This document shows, piece after piece, positions 38,828 through 46,666 of a stretch of 64,000 bases of DNA (the first letter of the stretch is position 1; each line of letters starts with the position of its first letter). The notes beneath the pieces were generated by a model that was given only the letters and a program-made list of their open reading frames with translations, did no database searches and was not told where the DNA came from. A program made the position numbers and the translations under genes. The DNA comes from Terriglobia bacterium (GTDB taxonomy: Bacteria; Acidobacteriota; Terriglobia; Acidiferrales; UBA7541), in assembly GCA_020072785.1 (NCBI GenBank), contig JAIQGG010000001.1:372001-436000 (forward strand), in the 5' to 3' direction.

Positions 38828-39000
38828 GCGGCGGAAGCTGCGCCTGTGTTTCGCGGGTGGTGGCCGGCGGCTCTTCCGCGGCCGGTCCTGCGTGGTGACT
38901 CGTGACGCCTGACTGCGGGAAGAGATCTCCCGGAACATTCGTCCCGCTGTCGGAAGAAGCCGCACCCAGTTCCAGATCGGAATCGAGACTTGCCGACACC

Positions 39001-40047
39001 ATGAAATACGCAGACGCCGGAGTGGACATCAAGGTCGCGGACGACGCCAAGCAGCGCATCCGCCACCTCGCCAGCCGCACCTTCACCCCCGCAGTGCTCG
39101 GCGGGATTGGCGGTTTTGGCGCGCTCTTTGCCCTGGACAAGAAGAAGTGGAAAGAGCCGGTGCTGGTCTCCAGCGCCGACGGGGTGGGCACCAAGCTCAA
39201 AGTCGCCATGGCCATGAAGGTGCACTCCACCGTCGGCGGCGATCTCGTCAACCACTGCGTGAACGACATTCTGGTGCAGGGCGCCGAGCCGCTCTTCTTT
39301 CTCGACTACCTGGCCATGGGCAAGCTCGATCCCCAGGTGATCGAGCAGCTTGTCGACGGCATGAGCCGCGCCTGCCGCAAGGCTGGCTGCGCCCTGATCG
39401 GCGGCGAGACCGCTGAGATGCCCGGCTTCTACCCCCCGGGCGAGTACGACCTCGCGGGTTTCATCGTCGGCGCCGTGGAACGCAAAAAGCTCCTCAACGG
39501 AAAGCACGTGCAGCCGGGCGACGTGCTCCTCGCGCTGCCTTCGGCGGGGCTGCACACCAACGGCTATTCCCTGGCGCGCAAGCTGGTTTTCGAAACGGCG
39601 GGCCTCAAGCCCGGCACCTACGTCCCCGAAGTGGGCAACAAGATCGGCGCGGAGCTGCTCAAGCCGCACCTCTGCTATGCCCCGGCGCTGCGCACCATCC
39701 TCGCGCGCGGCTGGGTTTCCGCTCTCGCGCACATCACCGGCGGCGGCATTCCAGGCAATCTCCCCCGCGTCCTGCCCGCGGGCGTGCGCGCGCAGATCGA
39801 TCTGAGCTCCTGGCCCGTCCCGGCGATCTTCCGCTACCTCGCCAAGGTTGGGAAAATCGAGCGCGACGAACTGCTGCAGTCCTTCAACATGGGCGTGGGC
39901 ATGATCCTGGTCGTGCCGCCGGCGCATAGCAAGCAGGCCGAGGCCGACCTCAAACGCCGCCGCGAAAAGTTCTTCCGCATCGGTCGCATCGAACGCGCCG
40001 ACGCCACCCGCACTCGCGTCGTCTACTCCGGCTCCCTCAACCTTTAA
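39001..40047 (+). CDS. purM: Phosphoribosylformylglycinamidine cyclo-ligase
   Basis: 348 residues. Closes the imidazole ring (AIR synthesis), step five of purine synthesis. Start KYADAGVDIKVADDAKQRI is the standard N-terminus; VSSADGVGTKLKVAM, GGDLVNHCVNDIL, GCALIGGETAEMPGFY and AHITGGGIPGNLPR are family motifs. The ATG at 39001 is chosen by homology; the frame stays open upstream to 38902 but that part looks unrelated. Confidence 0.95.
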   Translation: MKYADAGVDIKVADDAKQRIRHLASRTFTPAVLGGIGGFGALFALDKKKWKEPVLVSSADGVGTKLKVAMAMKVHSTVGGDLVNHCVNDILVQGAEPLFFLDYLAMGKLDPQVIEQLVDGMSRACRKAGCALIGGETAEMPGFYPPGEYDLAGFIVGAVERKKLLNGKHVQPGDVLLALPSAGLHTNGYSLARKLVFETAGLKPGTYVPEVGNKIGAELLKPHLCYAPALRTILARGWVSALAHITGGGIPGNLPRVLPAGVRAQIDLSSWPVPAIFRYLAKVGKIERDELLQSFNMGVGMILVVPPAHSKQAEADLKRRREKFFRIGRIERADATRTRVVYSGSLNL

Positions 40048-40125
40048 TAGGTTGTGCAAAAACTCAATTAAGAATTAAAGGTGTCATCCAGTCTCTGACG
40101 AATTTGGCCCTCTCAAGCCACACGT

Positions 40126-40240
40126 GTCATCCTGAGGCCCCGATGTTTTTATCGGGGCCCGAAGGATCTCAACTGTAAGTGTTTGCAATACGTGAAACTG
40201 AGATTCTTCGCCCATCCTCATCGGATGGGCTCAGAACGGC
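40126..40240. repeat. Inverted pair of GTCATCCTGAG-type repeats (family D)
   Basis: Left copy 40126-40170: GTCATCCTGAG, a GC hairpin (GGCCCCGAT...ATCGGGGCC), then GAAGGATCTC. Right copy 40200-40240 is the inverse with a different hairpin (GCCCATCC...GGATGGGC) between GAGATTCTTC and CTCAGAACGG. Flanks are conserved and stems differ, so selection is on structure. Found downstream of purM in a gene-free gap of 247 bases. A third member is inside the methyltransferase gene (50369-50394). Confidence 0.8.
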
Positions 40241-40294
40241 AGATTCTACTTTTTCCGCAGACTGCCAGCAGGGCGGGAACGCCTGTCCCGCCGC

Positions 40295-40777
40295 CTACCG
40301 CGCCACGTCCTTCAGAATGTCTACAATCACGTTGGTATTCCGGTTGACGATCATGATGTGCGCCCCGAGCACGACGCGCCGATAGCCGGCTGGCAGCCGC
40401 GGCAACTGCCGCTCCAGTTCCTCCGGGCAGGGCTGCACGCGCTTCTGCAGGCCCGGCGGCAGCGTGCCGTCGCGCTCCAGATGTTTTTCGAGGCCCGGGG
40501 GAAGATTGCCGCCGCGCTTGGCCAGGCCTGGCGGGAGATTCGAGTTGCGATGCGTGTAGTAGCGGGAGATCAGTTCCCGGTCGTGCGCGCCGAAAACGAT
40601 CCGCACGCGCGTCTTTCCTCCGCGCCCGCCCTGGTCGTCTTCATCATCCCGGTCTTTCTTGTGCTTCTGGTGGCCCTTTCCCTGGCCCTGGCTGTTGCCC
40701 TGGGAGTAGCACGGGTTGAGGACCAGAGCCAGGGCGGCCAATCCGAAGAAGCAGTACCGCAAAAAACGTGCAGGCAT
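40295..40777 (-). CDS. Exported protein with three LPPGL repeats
   Basis: 160 residues: signal peptide (RYCFFGLAALALVLNPCYSQ), a highly charged Gly/Lys/Asp linker (QGQGKGHQKHKKDRDDEDDQ), then three LPPGL repeats (SNLPPGLAKR, NLPPGLEKHL, TLPPGLQKRV) and a C-terminal RcnB-like strand region (GYRRVVLGAHIMIVNRNTNVIVDIL). This pattern is common in exported hypothetical proteins; a periplasmic stress role is possible. The last gene before a divergent pair. Confidence 0.7.
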   Translation of the reverse strand: MPARFLRYCFFGLAALALVLNPCYSQGNSQGQGKGHQKHKKDRDDEDDQGGRGGKTRVRIVFGAHDRELISRYYTHRNSNLPPGLAKRGGNLPPGLEKHLERDGTLPPGLQKRVQPCPEELERQLPRLPAGYRRVVLGAHIMIVNRNTNVIVDILKDVAR

Positions 40778-40837
40778 TTTCGTCTCCTTGAGGGCTTGGG
40801 GGCTGCTAGAAAGTGTACTTCGCTGCTGTCTGAATTC

Positions 40838-41248
40838 CTATGCCCTGGTTTTTCGCGGGTGTCGCTTGGAGAACGTGCGGACCGACCGCCTCTCGTCCGC
40901 CGATTCTCCGCTGCTCTTCGGGCTGCTGTTCGTCGGACGCGGAGCAGCCTGCGCTTTGCGCTTCCGGCTCCAATACCACCACCAACACTGCTCCGCGGGA
41001 AGCCGCGGGTTGCGCGCCTGCGCCACCGCCGCGCAAAAGACATCCAGGCAGCAGATGTCCACACGCTGGCCCGTTGCCCGGCACAGTTTTTCGTACAGGC
41101 GTTGCGGATTCTGCCGCGCGAGCTGCGCCACGCTGCGGATGCCGAGCCGTTCGAAATCACGCAGCATCGCCGGGCCGATGGAGAGGAGGCTGGCCAGTTT
41201 CCGGGTCCCCGGCATTCTTCGCTTTACTTTCGCTATAGCCATGTCCAC
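40838..41248 (-). CDS. Helix-hairpin-helix (Cdd1-type) protein
   Basis: 136 residues. Middle part LLSIGPAMLRDFERLGIRSVAQLARQ is a helix-hairpin-helix; LYEKLCRATGQRVDICCLDVFCAAVAQAR with AEQCWWWYWSRKRK fits the small Cdd1 ('pathogenicity locus') family. The C-terminal 45 residues are basic and of low complexity. Presumed DNA-binding or scaffolding; no known reaction. Start ATG 41248 or 41242. Transcribed away from the VOC gene. Confidence 0.7.
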   Translation of the reverse strand: MDMAIAKVKRRMPGTRKLASLLSIGPAMLRDFERLGIRSVAQLARQNPQRLYEKLCRATGQRVDICCLDVFCAAVAQARNPRLPAEQCWWWYWSRKRKAQAAPRPTNSSPKSSGESADERRSVRTFSKRHPRKTRA

Positions 41249-41291
41249 AATCTACGCCAAGCGAGTGGCCGAGACAAGGGGGGAGAGCGCC

Positions 41292-41807
41292 ATGCACACA
41301 CGAACAAGACTTCTGGCGGCGCTGCTGGCGACAGGGTTTCTGTTGGCGGGCGCGCTGCTTTCCGGGAAAAGTCAGGTCCAGCCGGAAGGAGGCAAGGCGA
41401 TGGATATACCCATGGTCAAAAGAATAACGCCGGTGCTGTTCGCCGCGGAGATCGAGCCCTGCGTGAAGTTCTGGGTGGAGCGCATGGGCTTCGAGAAAAC
41501 CGTGGAAGTGCCCGAGGGCGACAGGCTGGGCTTCGCCATCGTGCAGCAGGGCGGCGTCGAGCTGATGTACCAGAGCTACGCCAGCGCGGAGAAGGACCTC
41601 CATGCCGCCGCCCTGGGCATCCGCAAGGGCCCCACTTTTCTTTATGTCGAGGTCGAAAATCTCGACGCCGTCCTGGCCGCGATGAAGGGTGTGGCCATCG
41701 CGCAGCCGCTGCGCACCACCTTCTACGGCGCCAAGGAGTTCGGCGTGCAGGATCCCGCCGGCCACAGCGTGATGTTTGCGCAGATGGTCGCGCCGCCGCA
41801 GCACTGA
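41292..41807 (+). CDS. Glyoxalase/VOC-fold protein
   Basis: 171 residues from the ATG at 41292, which gives a clear signal peptide (LLAALLATGFLLAGALLSG). The VOC domain spans about 40-165 (ITPVLFAAEIEPCVKFWVERMGFEKT... and DPAGHSVMFAQMV). A second in-frame ATG at 41400 has a perfect AAGGAGG (41386-41392) seven bases upstream and would give a 135-residue cytoplasmic VOC protein. Both starts may be used. Metal ligands are only partly conserved, so the activity (glyoxalase, dioxygenase, resistance or binding) is open. Confidence 0.75.
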   Translation: MHTRTRLLAALLATGFLLAGALLSGKSQVQPEGGKAMDIPMVKRITPVLFAAEIEPCVKFWVERMGFEKTVEVPEGDRLGFAIVQQGGVELMYQSYASAEKDLHAAALGIRKGPTFLYVEVENLDAVLAAMKGVAIAQPLRTTFYGAKEFGVQDPAGHSVMFAQMVAPPQH

Positions 41808-41881
41808 GCCGCGGCGGGCCGCTCCCGTGGCGCCACGCCCCGTTTTGCGCCGCCGCGCGGATATGCTAACGTTTTGCGCTT

Positions 41882-42490
41882 ATGAAGAAGCGCATCGGCG
41901 TCCTGCTCAGCGGCCGCGGCTCGAATTTCGAGGCGTTGGCGGATGCCGCTGCGGCGGGGCGCATCCCCAACGCGGAGATCGCCCTGGTCCTCAGCAATCG
42001 CGAGGACGCCCCGGGAATCGCCCGCGCCCGCACCCGCGGCATCGCCGCGCAGGTGATCCCCTCGAAGGGCCTGCAGCGCGAGGCCTACGACCGCCTGGCG
42101 GTGGCGGCGTTGCGCGAAAAGCAGGTGGACCTGATCTGTCTGGCAGGCTTCATGCGCCTGCTTTCGCCCTATTTCATCCAGGCCTTCCCGAATCGTATCC
42201 TGAATATCCATCCCTCGCTGCTGCCGGCGTTTCCCGGCCTCGAAGCGCAGCGCCAGGCCCTGGACTACGGGGTGAAATTTGCCGGCTGCACCGTGCATTT
42301 TGTGGACGAGAGTCTCGACGCCGGCCCCATCGTCCTGCAGGCGGTCGTCCCCGTGCAGGACAACGACACCGAGGAGACGCTTTCCGCGCGCATCCTCGCC
42401 GAAGAGCATAGAATTTACTCCCAGGCGGTGCGCATCGTTCTCGAGGGCCGCTACACGGTCGCCGGCCGCCGCGTGCTTCGCACGCAATAA
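41882..42490 (+). CDS. purN: Phosphoribosylglycinamide formyltransferase
   Basis: 202 residues. Transfers formyl from 10-formyl-tetrahydrofolate to GAR, step three of purine synthesis. N-terminus KRIGVLLSGRGSNFEAL, catalytic block CLAGFMRLLSPYFI, NIHPSLLPAFPGL with the Asn-His pair, and GCTVHFVDESLDAGPIVLQ. Start ATG 41882. Separated from the main pur block by three unrelated genes. Confidence 0.95.
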   Translation: MKKRIGVLLSGRGSNFEALADAAAAGRIPNAEIALVLSNREDAPGIARARTRGIAAQVIPSKGLQREAYDRLAVAALREKQVDLICLAGFMRLLSPYFIQAFPNRILNIHPSLLPAFPGLEAQRQALDYGVKFAGCTVHFVDESLDAGPIVLQAVVPVQDNDTEETLSARILAEEHRIYSQAVRIVLEGRYTVAGRRVLRTQ

Positions 42491-42528
42491 GAGAGAAACA
42501 TCTGCGAGCGCCGGATAAGAATGAAGAG

Positions 42529-43761
42529 ATGACACAGACGAAATTCAAACCCGTGGACGAACAGCTCGCCTGGCTGCGCAAGGGCGCGGCGGAGATCATT
42601 CCCGACGATGGCCTGCGCGCCAAGCTCGAGAAGTCCGCGAAGACCGGCAAGCCCCTGCGCGTCAAGCTCGGCGTGGACCCCACCGCCCCGGATATTCACC
42701 TCGGCCACACCGTCGTCATCCGCAAGCTCAAACACTTTCAGGAGATGGGCCACACGGCCATCTTCCTCATTGGCGATTTCACGGCCATGGTCGGCGACCC
42801 CACCGGGCAATCCGAGACGCGCCCCCCGCTCACCCGCGAGCAGGTCGACGCCAACGCCAGGACCTACCTCGATCAGGTCTACAAGATCCTCGGCCGCGAA
42901 AACACCGAGGTCCGCTACAACAGCGAGTGGCTCGGCAAGCTCAGCTCCTACGAAGTCGTCAATCTCTGCGCCCATTACCGCCTGGCGCGCATGCTGGAGC
43001 GCGAGGATTTCCGCTCGCGCCTCGCCGGCAATCTGCCCATCGCCGTCCATGAACTGCTCTATCCGCTCTTCCAGGCCTACGATTCCGTCGTCCTGCGGGC
43101 CGATGTCGAGCTGGGCGCCACCGAGCAGAAATTCAATCTCCTCATGGGCCGCGACATCCAGCGCGAATACGGCCAGGAATCGCAAGTGGCCCTGACCATG
43201 CCCATCCTCGTCGGCCTCGACGGCCAGCGCAAAATGTCCAAGAGCCTCGGCAACTACGTGGGCATCACCGAAGCCCCCGGCGAAATGTTCGGCAAGATGA
43301 TGTCCATCCCCGACGCTCTGATGTGGCCGTACTACGAACTGCTCACCGACCGCCGCCCCGGGGAGATTGCCGCGCTCCAGCAGCAGCTCGCCGCCGGCGC
43401 GCTGCACCCCATGGACGTGAAGATGCAGCTCGCCCAGGAGGTCATCACCGGCTTCCACGGCGCCGATGCCGCGCGCAAAGCCGCCGAGGAATTTCAGCGC
43501 GTCTTCCGCGACCGCCAGGCCCCGGAAGAGGCCCCCGAGCGCAAGCTGCCCCGCGGTGCGGCGAAGAAACTCTCCGTCCTGCTGGTGGAGTTGGAATTGG
43601 CGGCGTCCAAGAGCGAAGCCGAGCGCCTCATCAAGCAGGGCGGCGTGGAACTGAATGGCGCGCGCGTGGACGATGTGCGCAAGGAAGTGGATCTGGCTCA
43701 GCCCGGCGCATTCCTCCTGCGCGCCGGCAAGAAGAAGTTCCTGCGCCTCGTCGTCGAATAA
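42529..43761 (+). CDS. tyrS: Tyrosyl-tRNA synthetase
   Basis: 410 residues. Class I synthetase with HLGHTVVIRKLKHFQ (HIGH box) and KMSKSLGNYVG (KMSKS), tyrosine-binding ELLYPLFQAYDSVVL, and a C-terminal S4-like RNA-binding domain (SKSEAERLIKQGGVELNG). The lineage is the TyrZ-like form as far as I can judge. Start ATG 42529. The A-rich and GC-hairpin terminator at 43782-43851 follows. Confidence 0.95.
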   Translation: MTQTKFKPVDEQLAWLRKGAAEIIPDDGLRAKLEKSAKTGKPLRVKLGVDPTAPDIHLGHTVVIRKLKHFQEMGHTAIFLIGDFTAMVGDPTGQSETRPPLTREQVDANARTYLDQVYKILGRENTEVRYNSEWLGKLSSYEVVNLCAHYRLARMLEREDFRSRLAGNLPIAVHELLYPLFQAYDSVVLRADVELGATEQKFNLLMGRDIQREYGQESQVALTMPILVGLDGQRKMSKSLGNYVGITEAPGEMFGKMMSIPDALMWPYYELLTDRRPGEIAALQQQLAAGALHPMDVKMQLAQEVITGFHGADAARKAAEEFQRVFRDRQAPEEAPERKLPRGAAKKLSVLLVELELAASKSEAERLIKQGGVELNGARVDDVRKEVDLAQPGAFLLRAGKKKFLRLVVE

Positions 43762-43781
43762 GCCGGCACACCCGCACAAAT

Positions 43782-43851
43782 AAAAAAACCGGCCTCCCTC
43801 GGCTGGCCCGGGATTCCTTCCGGGGCAGCGGGGAGGCCGGCAGAGTCTTTT
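43782..43851. terminator. Bidirectional intrinsic terminator between tyrS and the barrel gene
   Basis: A 10-bp perfect stem, CCGGCCTCCC (43789-43798) with GGGAGGCCGG (43831-43840), capped by a second small GC hairpin. An A-run (43784-43788) is on the left and TCTTTT (43846-43851) on the right, so it serves both convergent genes. Confidence 0.85.
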
Positions 43852-43864
43852 GCGCCCGCTCCGG

Positions 43865-44587
43865 CTAGAAGTGGAAGACCACGCCGGAGACGATCTGGAA
43901 GTTGGACTGCGTTTCGCCGAAATAGCGCGTGCCCACCCAGTCGCCCTGGAAGCGGAAAGAGATGCGCGGGCTGTAGCGGTAGTCGTAGCCGCCCCCGGCC
44001 AGAAAGCCGATGGCGTTGCGGCCGCCCATGGAGGTCTGCGGCTGCAGATGCGAGCCGCCGACGATCGCGTGCACCCACGGCTGCCAGTGGTCGCTGCGGT
44101 AAGTGAAGCGCGGCCCCCCGCCATACAGCGCAAATTTGACGTGTTCATTGGCGAATATCGTCGAAGCACTCCCCGCCGCGGTGACCGCGCCTTCCAGGCC
44201 GAACCATCGGTTGACCGCATAGGTCACGGAGGTGTGGATGCCGTTCAGAGACACCCCGCTGATGGGCGTGGAGCTGAAATGCACATAGACGTAGGAGAAG
44301 CCCAGCTGCCAGCGGTAATCATCGTCGCTTCCGTAGGTCACGCGGCGCGGCGGCGCCGGCGCGGCAAACGCCGCGAACGACGAAGCCTCGGCCAGCGGCG
44401 CAGAAAAGGAAGTCGCAACCGGCGCCGCGGGCCAGGCATCCGTGGCGGTGGCCGGTAGTGCCGTTTCCGGGGACGTCGCGCTGAGCCGCGCCAGATCGTT
44501 CACGGCGGAACTGTGCGCGACGTTTTCCTGCGCCAAGCAGGATGTGGCGCAGGCCAACAAAGCCGCAGCAAAGAGGCGCTTCTTCAT
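43865..44587 (-). CDS. Outer-membrane beta-barrel protein
   Basis: 240 residues: signal peptide (KKRLFAAALLACATSCLAQ), a short Ala-rich linker, then alternating beta strands of an 8-stranded barrel (WQLGFSYVYVHFSSTPISG, TYAVNRWFGLEGAV, ISFRFQGDWVGTRYFGE) ending in the aromatic C-terminal VVFHF recognised by the BAM machinery. OmpA/OmpW-sized. I start at 44587 because the signal peptide begins there; the frame is open to 44698. Function as pore or adhesin is open. Confidence 0.82.
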   Translation of the reverse strand: MKKRLFAAALLACATSCLAQENVAHSSAVNDLARLSATSPETALPATATDAWPAAPVATSFSAPLAEASSFAAFAAPAPPRRVTYGSDDDYRWQLGFSYVYVHFSSTPISGVSLNGIHTSVTYAVNRWFGLEGAVTAAGSASTIFANEHVKFALYGGGPRFTYRSDHWQPWVHAIVGGSHLQPQTSMGGRNAIGFLAGGGYDYRYSPRISFRFQGDWVGTRYFGETQSNFQIVSGVVFHF

Positions 44588-44781
44588 GTTGAGTTCCTCA
44601 CCTGAAGGCGTGAATCGTCCTCGCCGGGAACGCTTGCTCCTCGCAGAGCGCGTTCGCGGCAAGCTGGGCGGCCCCACGCCAGCAATTGCCAACGGCATCT
44701 ACGGTAGCGAACCGCCCGGAGCCTTGTCCATGCTCTTTCCCGCGGCCTAAGCCGAAGAGTAACTCGGACGCTTCCCAGCGG

Positions 44782-44817
44782 AAAAAACGATGGCCGGGCG
44801 CCACTTGGGCCCGGCCG
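44782..44817 (-). terminator. Intrinsic terminator for the gene at 44852-45493
   Basis: Read on the minus strand: GGCCGGGC stem, loop, GCCCGGCC, then ATCGTTTTTT. It lies 35 bases past the stop of the leftward gene, inside the 264-base gap 44588-44851, where I see no gene. Confidence 0.8.
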
Positions 44818-44851
44818 CGGGTACGCTTCATTCCGCTGCAGACGCCGCGCT

Positions 44852-45493
44852 TTAGGGCCCGAGGAGGGTGTTGTGCACGCCGCTGCCCAGGGACATCGCC
44901 GTGCCCACCGATTGCGGCAGCCACCACATCCGCCGCAGCCAGGGACGCCGGCTGGTCATCATGCGGTGGCCGAGATAATCCATCAGCGCGGGGCTGGCCT
45001 GCACGGCCACGTAGAGCACATTGGAATGTGCAAACGGGCGCAGCAGCGGATTGGCCTCCTGGGCATAATTATGCGAGAGCGCGCGCCGCGTCGACCACGC
45101 GTCGAAGGCCGCCGCACTGTGCCCGGCAATCGCCAGCGAGTACCACACGCGGTGCCGCACTGGCGATTCCAGCCGCCGCGGGGGTGCAGCGGCCGCCGGC
45201 TCCGCGATGGCGCTGCCGGGGAGCGCTTCGATTCCCGCCGCGGATCCGTTCAGAGCGGGTGCATCTCCCACTGTGTGCAGGAGCGGGAGCGGCGTGAGCT
45301 GACCGGGGAGATAGGAAATCTCCGTTGGCTGCAGCGCCTCTTGTTTTTCAGGGGGATTCGCCGAGGGTGCGGAGTGATCCGGCGCAACACTGGGCGCCGC
45401 GGGAGCCACTGTCGTCGCCACCGCTTGCTCCGGTGCGTCGGGCGGGGCGCTCTGCGGCAGCGGCGAAAGCAAGAGAAGAAGTGCAAAGAGCAT
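44852..45493 (-). CDS. Exported or membrane protein, DYFSTR family paralogue
   Basis: 213 residues: signal helix (LFALLLLLSPLPQSA), a long low-complexity linker, then VWYSLAIAGHSAAAFDAWSTRRALSHNYAQEANPLLRPFAHSN and further hydrophobic helices (VQASPALMDYLGHRMM). The layout matches the protein at 24199-24696 (AWLFAGVGAARTLDYFSTR...), though identity is low. It ends with its own intrinsic terminator. Function unknown. Confidence 0.6.
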   Translation of the reverse strand: MLFALLLLLSPLPQSAPPDAPEQAVATTVAPAAPSVAPDHSAPSANPPEKQEALQPTEISYLPGQLTPLPLLHTVGDAPALNGSAAGIEALPGSAIAEPAAAAPPRRLESPVRHRVWYSLAIAGHSAAAFDAWSTRRALSHNYAQEANPLLRPFAHSNVLYVAVQASPALMDYLGHRMMTSRRPWLRRMWWLPQSVGTAMSLGSGVHNTLLGP

Positions 45494-45793
45494 GTCCTGG
45501 CCTCAATTCTGCGAATAGTTGATGCCGGGTCCTCAGCCAAGTCCTGGGCCACATCCTGACTGCCCCAGGGGAAGCATACTGTCCTTGGGTGCAGGGTGTC
45601 ACTGGCCCATTGGTCCTGGCCGGGTAGTACTCCTTTTCGGGGCTTTGGCGCTCCCTTCTAAGAGATTGCCGGGGGCGCAGTCCCCGCGATCAGCCTGGTG
45701 CCCGTGGTCCGCGGGAAAGCCCTGTTCTGGCGGGACCCCGCGGCAAACCGCTGCGGCTGCCGGGGAGCGCGGCGCTCCGCCGGCGAGTGACTC

Positions 45794-45802
45794 TGCTATA
45801 AT
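45794..45802 (+). promoter_or_regulatory. Extended -10 promoter giving a nearly leaderless mRNA
   Basis: CTGCTATAAT: a perfect TATAAT (45797-45802) with the extended -10 TG at 45794-45795. No good -35 is present. The ATG of the deoxynucleoside kinase is only eight bases downstream (45811), so transcription should begin at or within a base or two of the start codon. No ribosome-binding site exists. The rest of 45494-45810 is gene-free. Confidence 0.65.
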
Positions 45803-45810
45803 CCCGCGCG

Positions 45811-46491
45811 ATGCCGGCCCGCGACTCCACTTCGTCCTCCAAGCCCGGCGCGGGGCAGGCGCCGCGCTTCATTGTCATTGAAGGGCCGCTGCGCGTCGGC
45901 AAATCGACGCTGGCGCGGATCCTCGCCGAACGCCTCCATGCGCGGCGCATCTACGACTGCGAGGACAATCCCTTCCTCGCCGATTTCTACCGCGAAACCC
46001 CCGGCGCCGCCTTTCACACCCAGATGTATTTCCTGATGGAGCGCCAGCGCCGCCTGCGCGATGCCCTGGCCGTCCAGGCTCCCGGCCCGCTGCTCGCCGA
46101 TTTCCTGATGGAGAAGGACCGCATCTTCGCCAACCTCAACCTCGACGATGAGGAGCTGAAGCTTTACGAGCGCTATTACGAAGCGCTCACCCGCGATCTC
46201 CCCGCGCCGGACCTGCTCATCTATCTGCAGGCCAAGCCGGAGGTGCTGCGCGCGCGCATCGCCAAGAAAGGCGCGCGCGAAGAGACGCGCATCGCCGACG
46301 AGTACATCGAAGAGGTCGCCCGCGCCTACGAGCATTTCTTTTTCCGCTACTCGGCCTCCGACTTGCTGGTCATCAACACCTCGGAGATCGATTTCGTCGA
46401 GCGCAACGAAGACCTGCGGCAGCTCCTGCGCCGCCTGCAGGACCCGGTCAAGGGCACCCAGTATTTCCTCCCGCTGGGCCCGTCGGGTTAA
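45811..46491 (+). CDS. Deoxynucleoside kinase
   Basis: 226 residues. Walker A in IVIEGPLRVGKSTLARIL, the dNK-family ERxxx-like LMERQRRLRDAL, ADFLMEKDRIFANLNLDDEE (usual DYLFEKDRIFA type), and LIYLQAKPEVLRARIAKKG. Phosphorylates deoxynucleosides (dGuo/dAdo type) to monophosphates for salvage. The N-terminal 18 residues are Ser/Pro rich and outside the domain. Probably translated from a leaderless message. Confidence 0.88.
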   Translation: MPARDSTSSSKPGAGQAPRFIVIEGPLRVGKSTLARILAERLHARRIYDCEDNPFLADFYRETPGAAFHTQMYFLMERQRRLRDALAVQAPGPLLADFLMEKDRIFANLNLDDEELKLYERYYEALTRDLPAPDLLIYLQAKPEVLRARIAKKGAREETRIADEYIEEVARAYEHFFFRYSASDLLVINTSEIDFVERNEDLRQLLRRLQDPVKGTQYFLPLGPSG

Positions 46492-46517
46492 GCGCCGGCC
46501 ATTTCGATTCGAAGCCA

Positions 46518-46564
46518 GTTGGCCGCTTCGCGGTCACACAAAACGTTGGCCGCTTCGCGGTCAC
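46518..46564. repeat. Palindromic repeat family A, 27-bp-period dimer
   Basis: GTTGGCCGCTTCGCGGTCAC at 46518-46537 and again, identical, at 46545-46564, just after the kinase gene. Both have the G variant at position 5 also seen at 11163. Confidence 0.9.
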
Positions 46565-46594
46565 AGGAGAACTCGGCTACGCGGCCCGGCTAGA

Positions 46595-46648
46595 TTTACG
46601 GAGCGATCGCAGATTCCGGCCCGGCCGGAAAGAATCTCTCTTCGACTC
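46595..46648. repeat. Repeat family C, copy 2
   Basis: Nearly identical to 22272-22325, including GGAGCGATCG, ATTCCGG and AATCTCTCTTCGA. It directly precedes the AAAGGAG ribosome-binding site of the next gene (ATG 46667), so it forms most of its 5' untranslated region. Confidence 0.8.
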
Positions 46649-46666
46649 GCGCAAAGGAGAATACCC

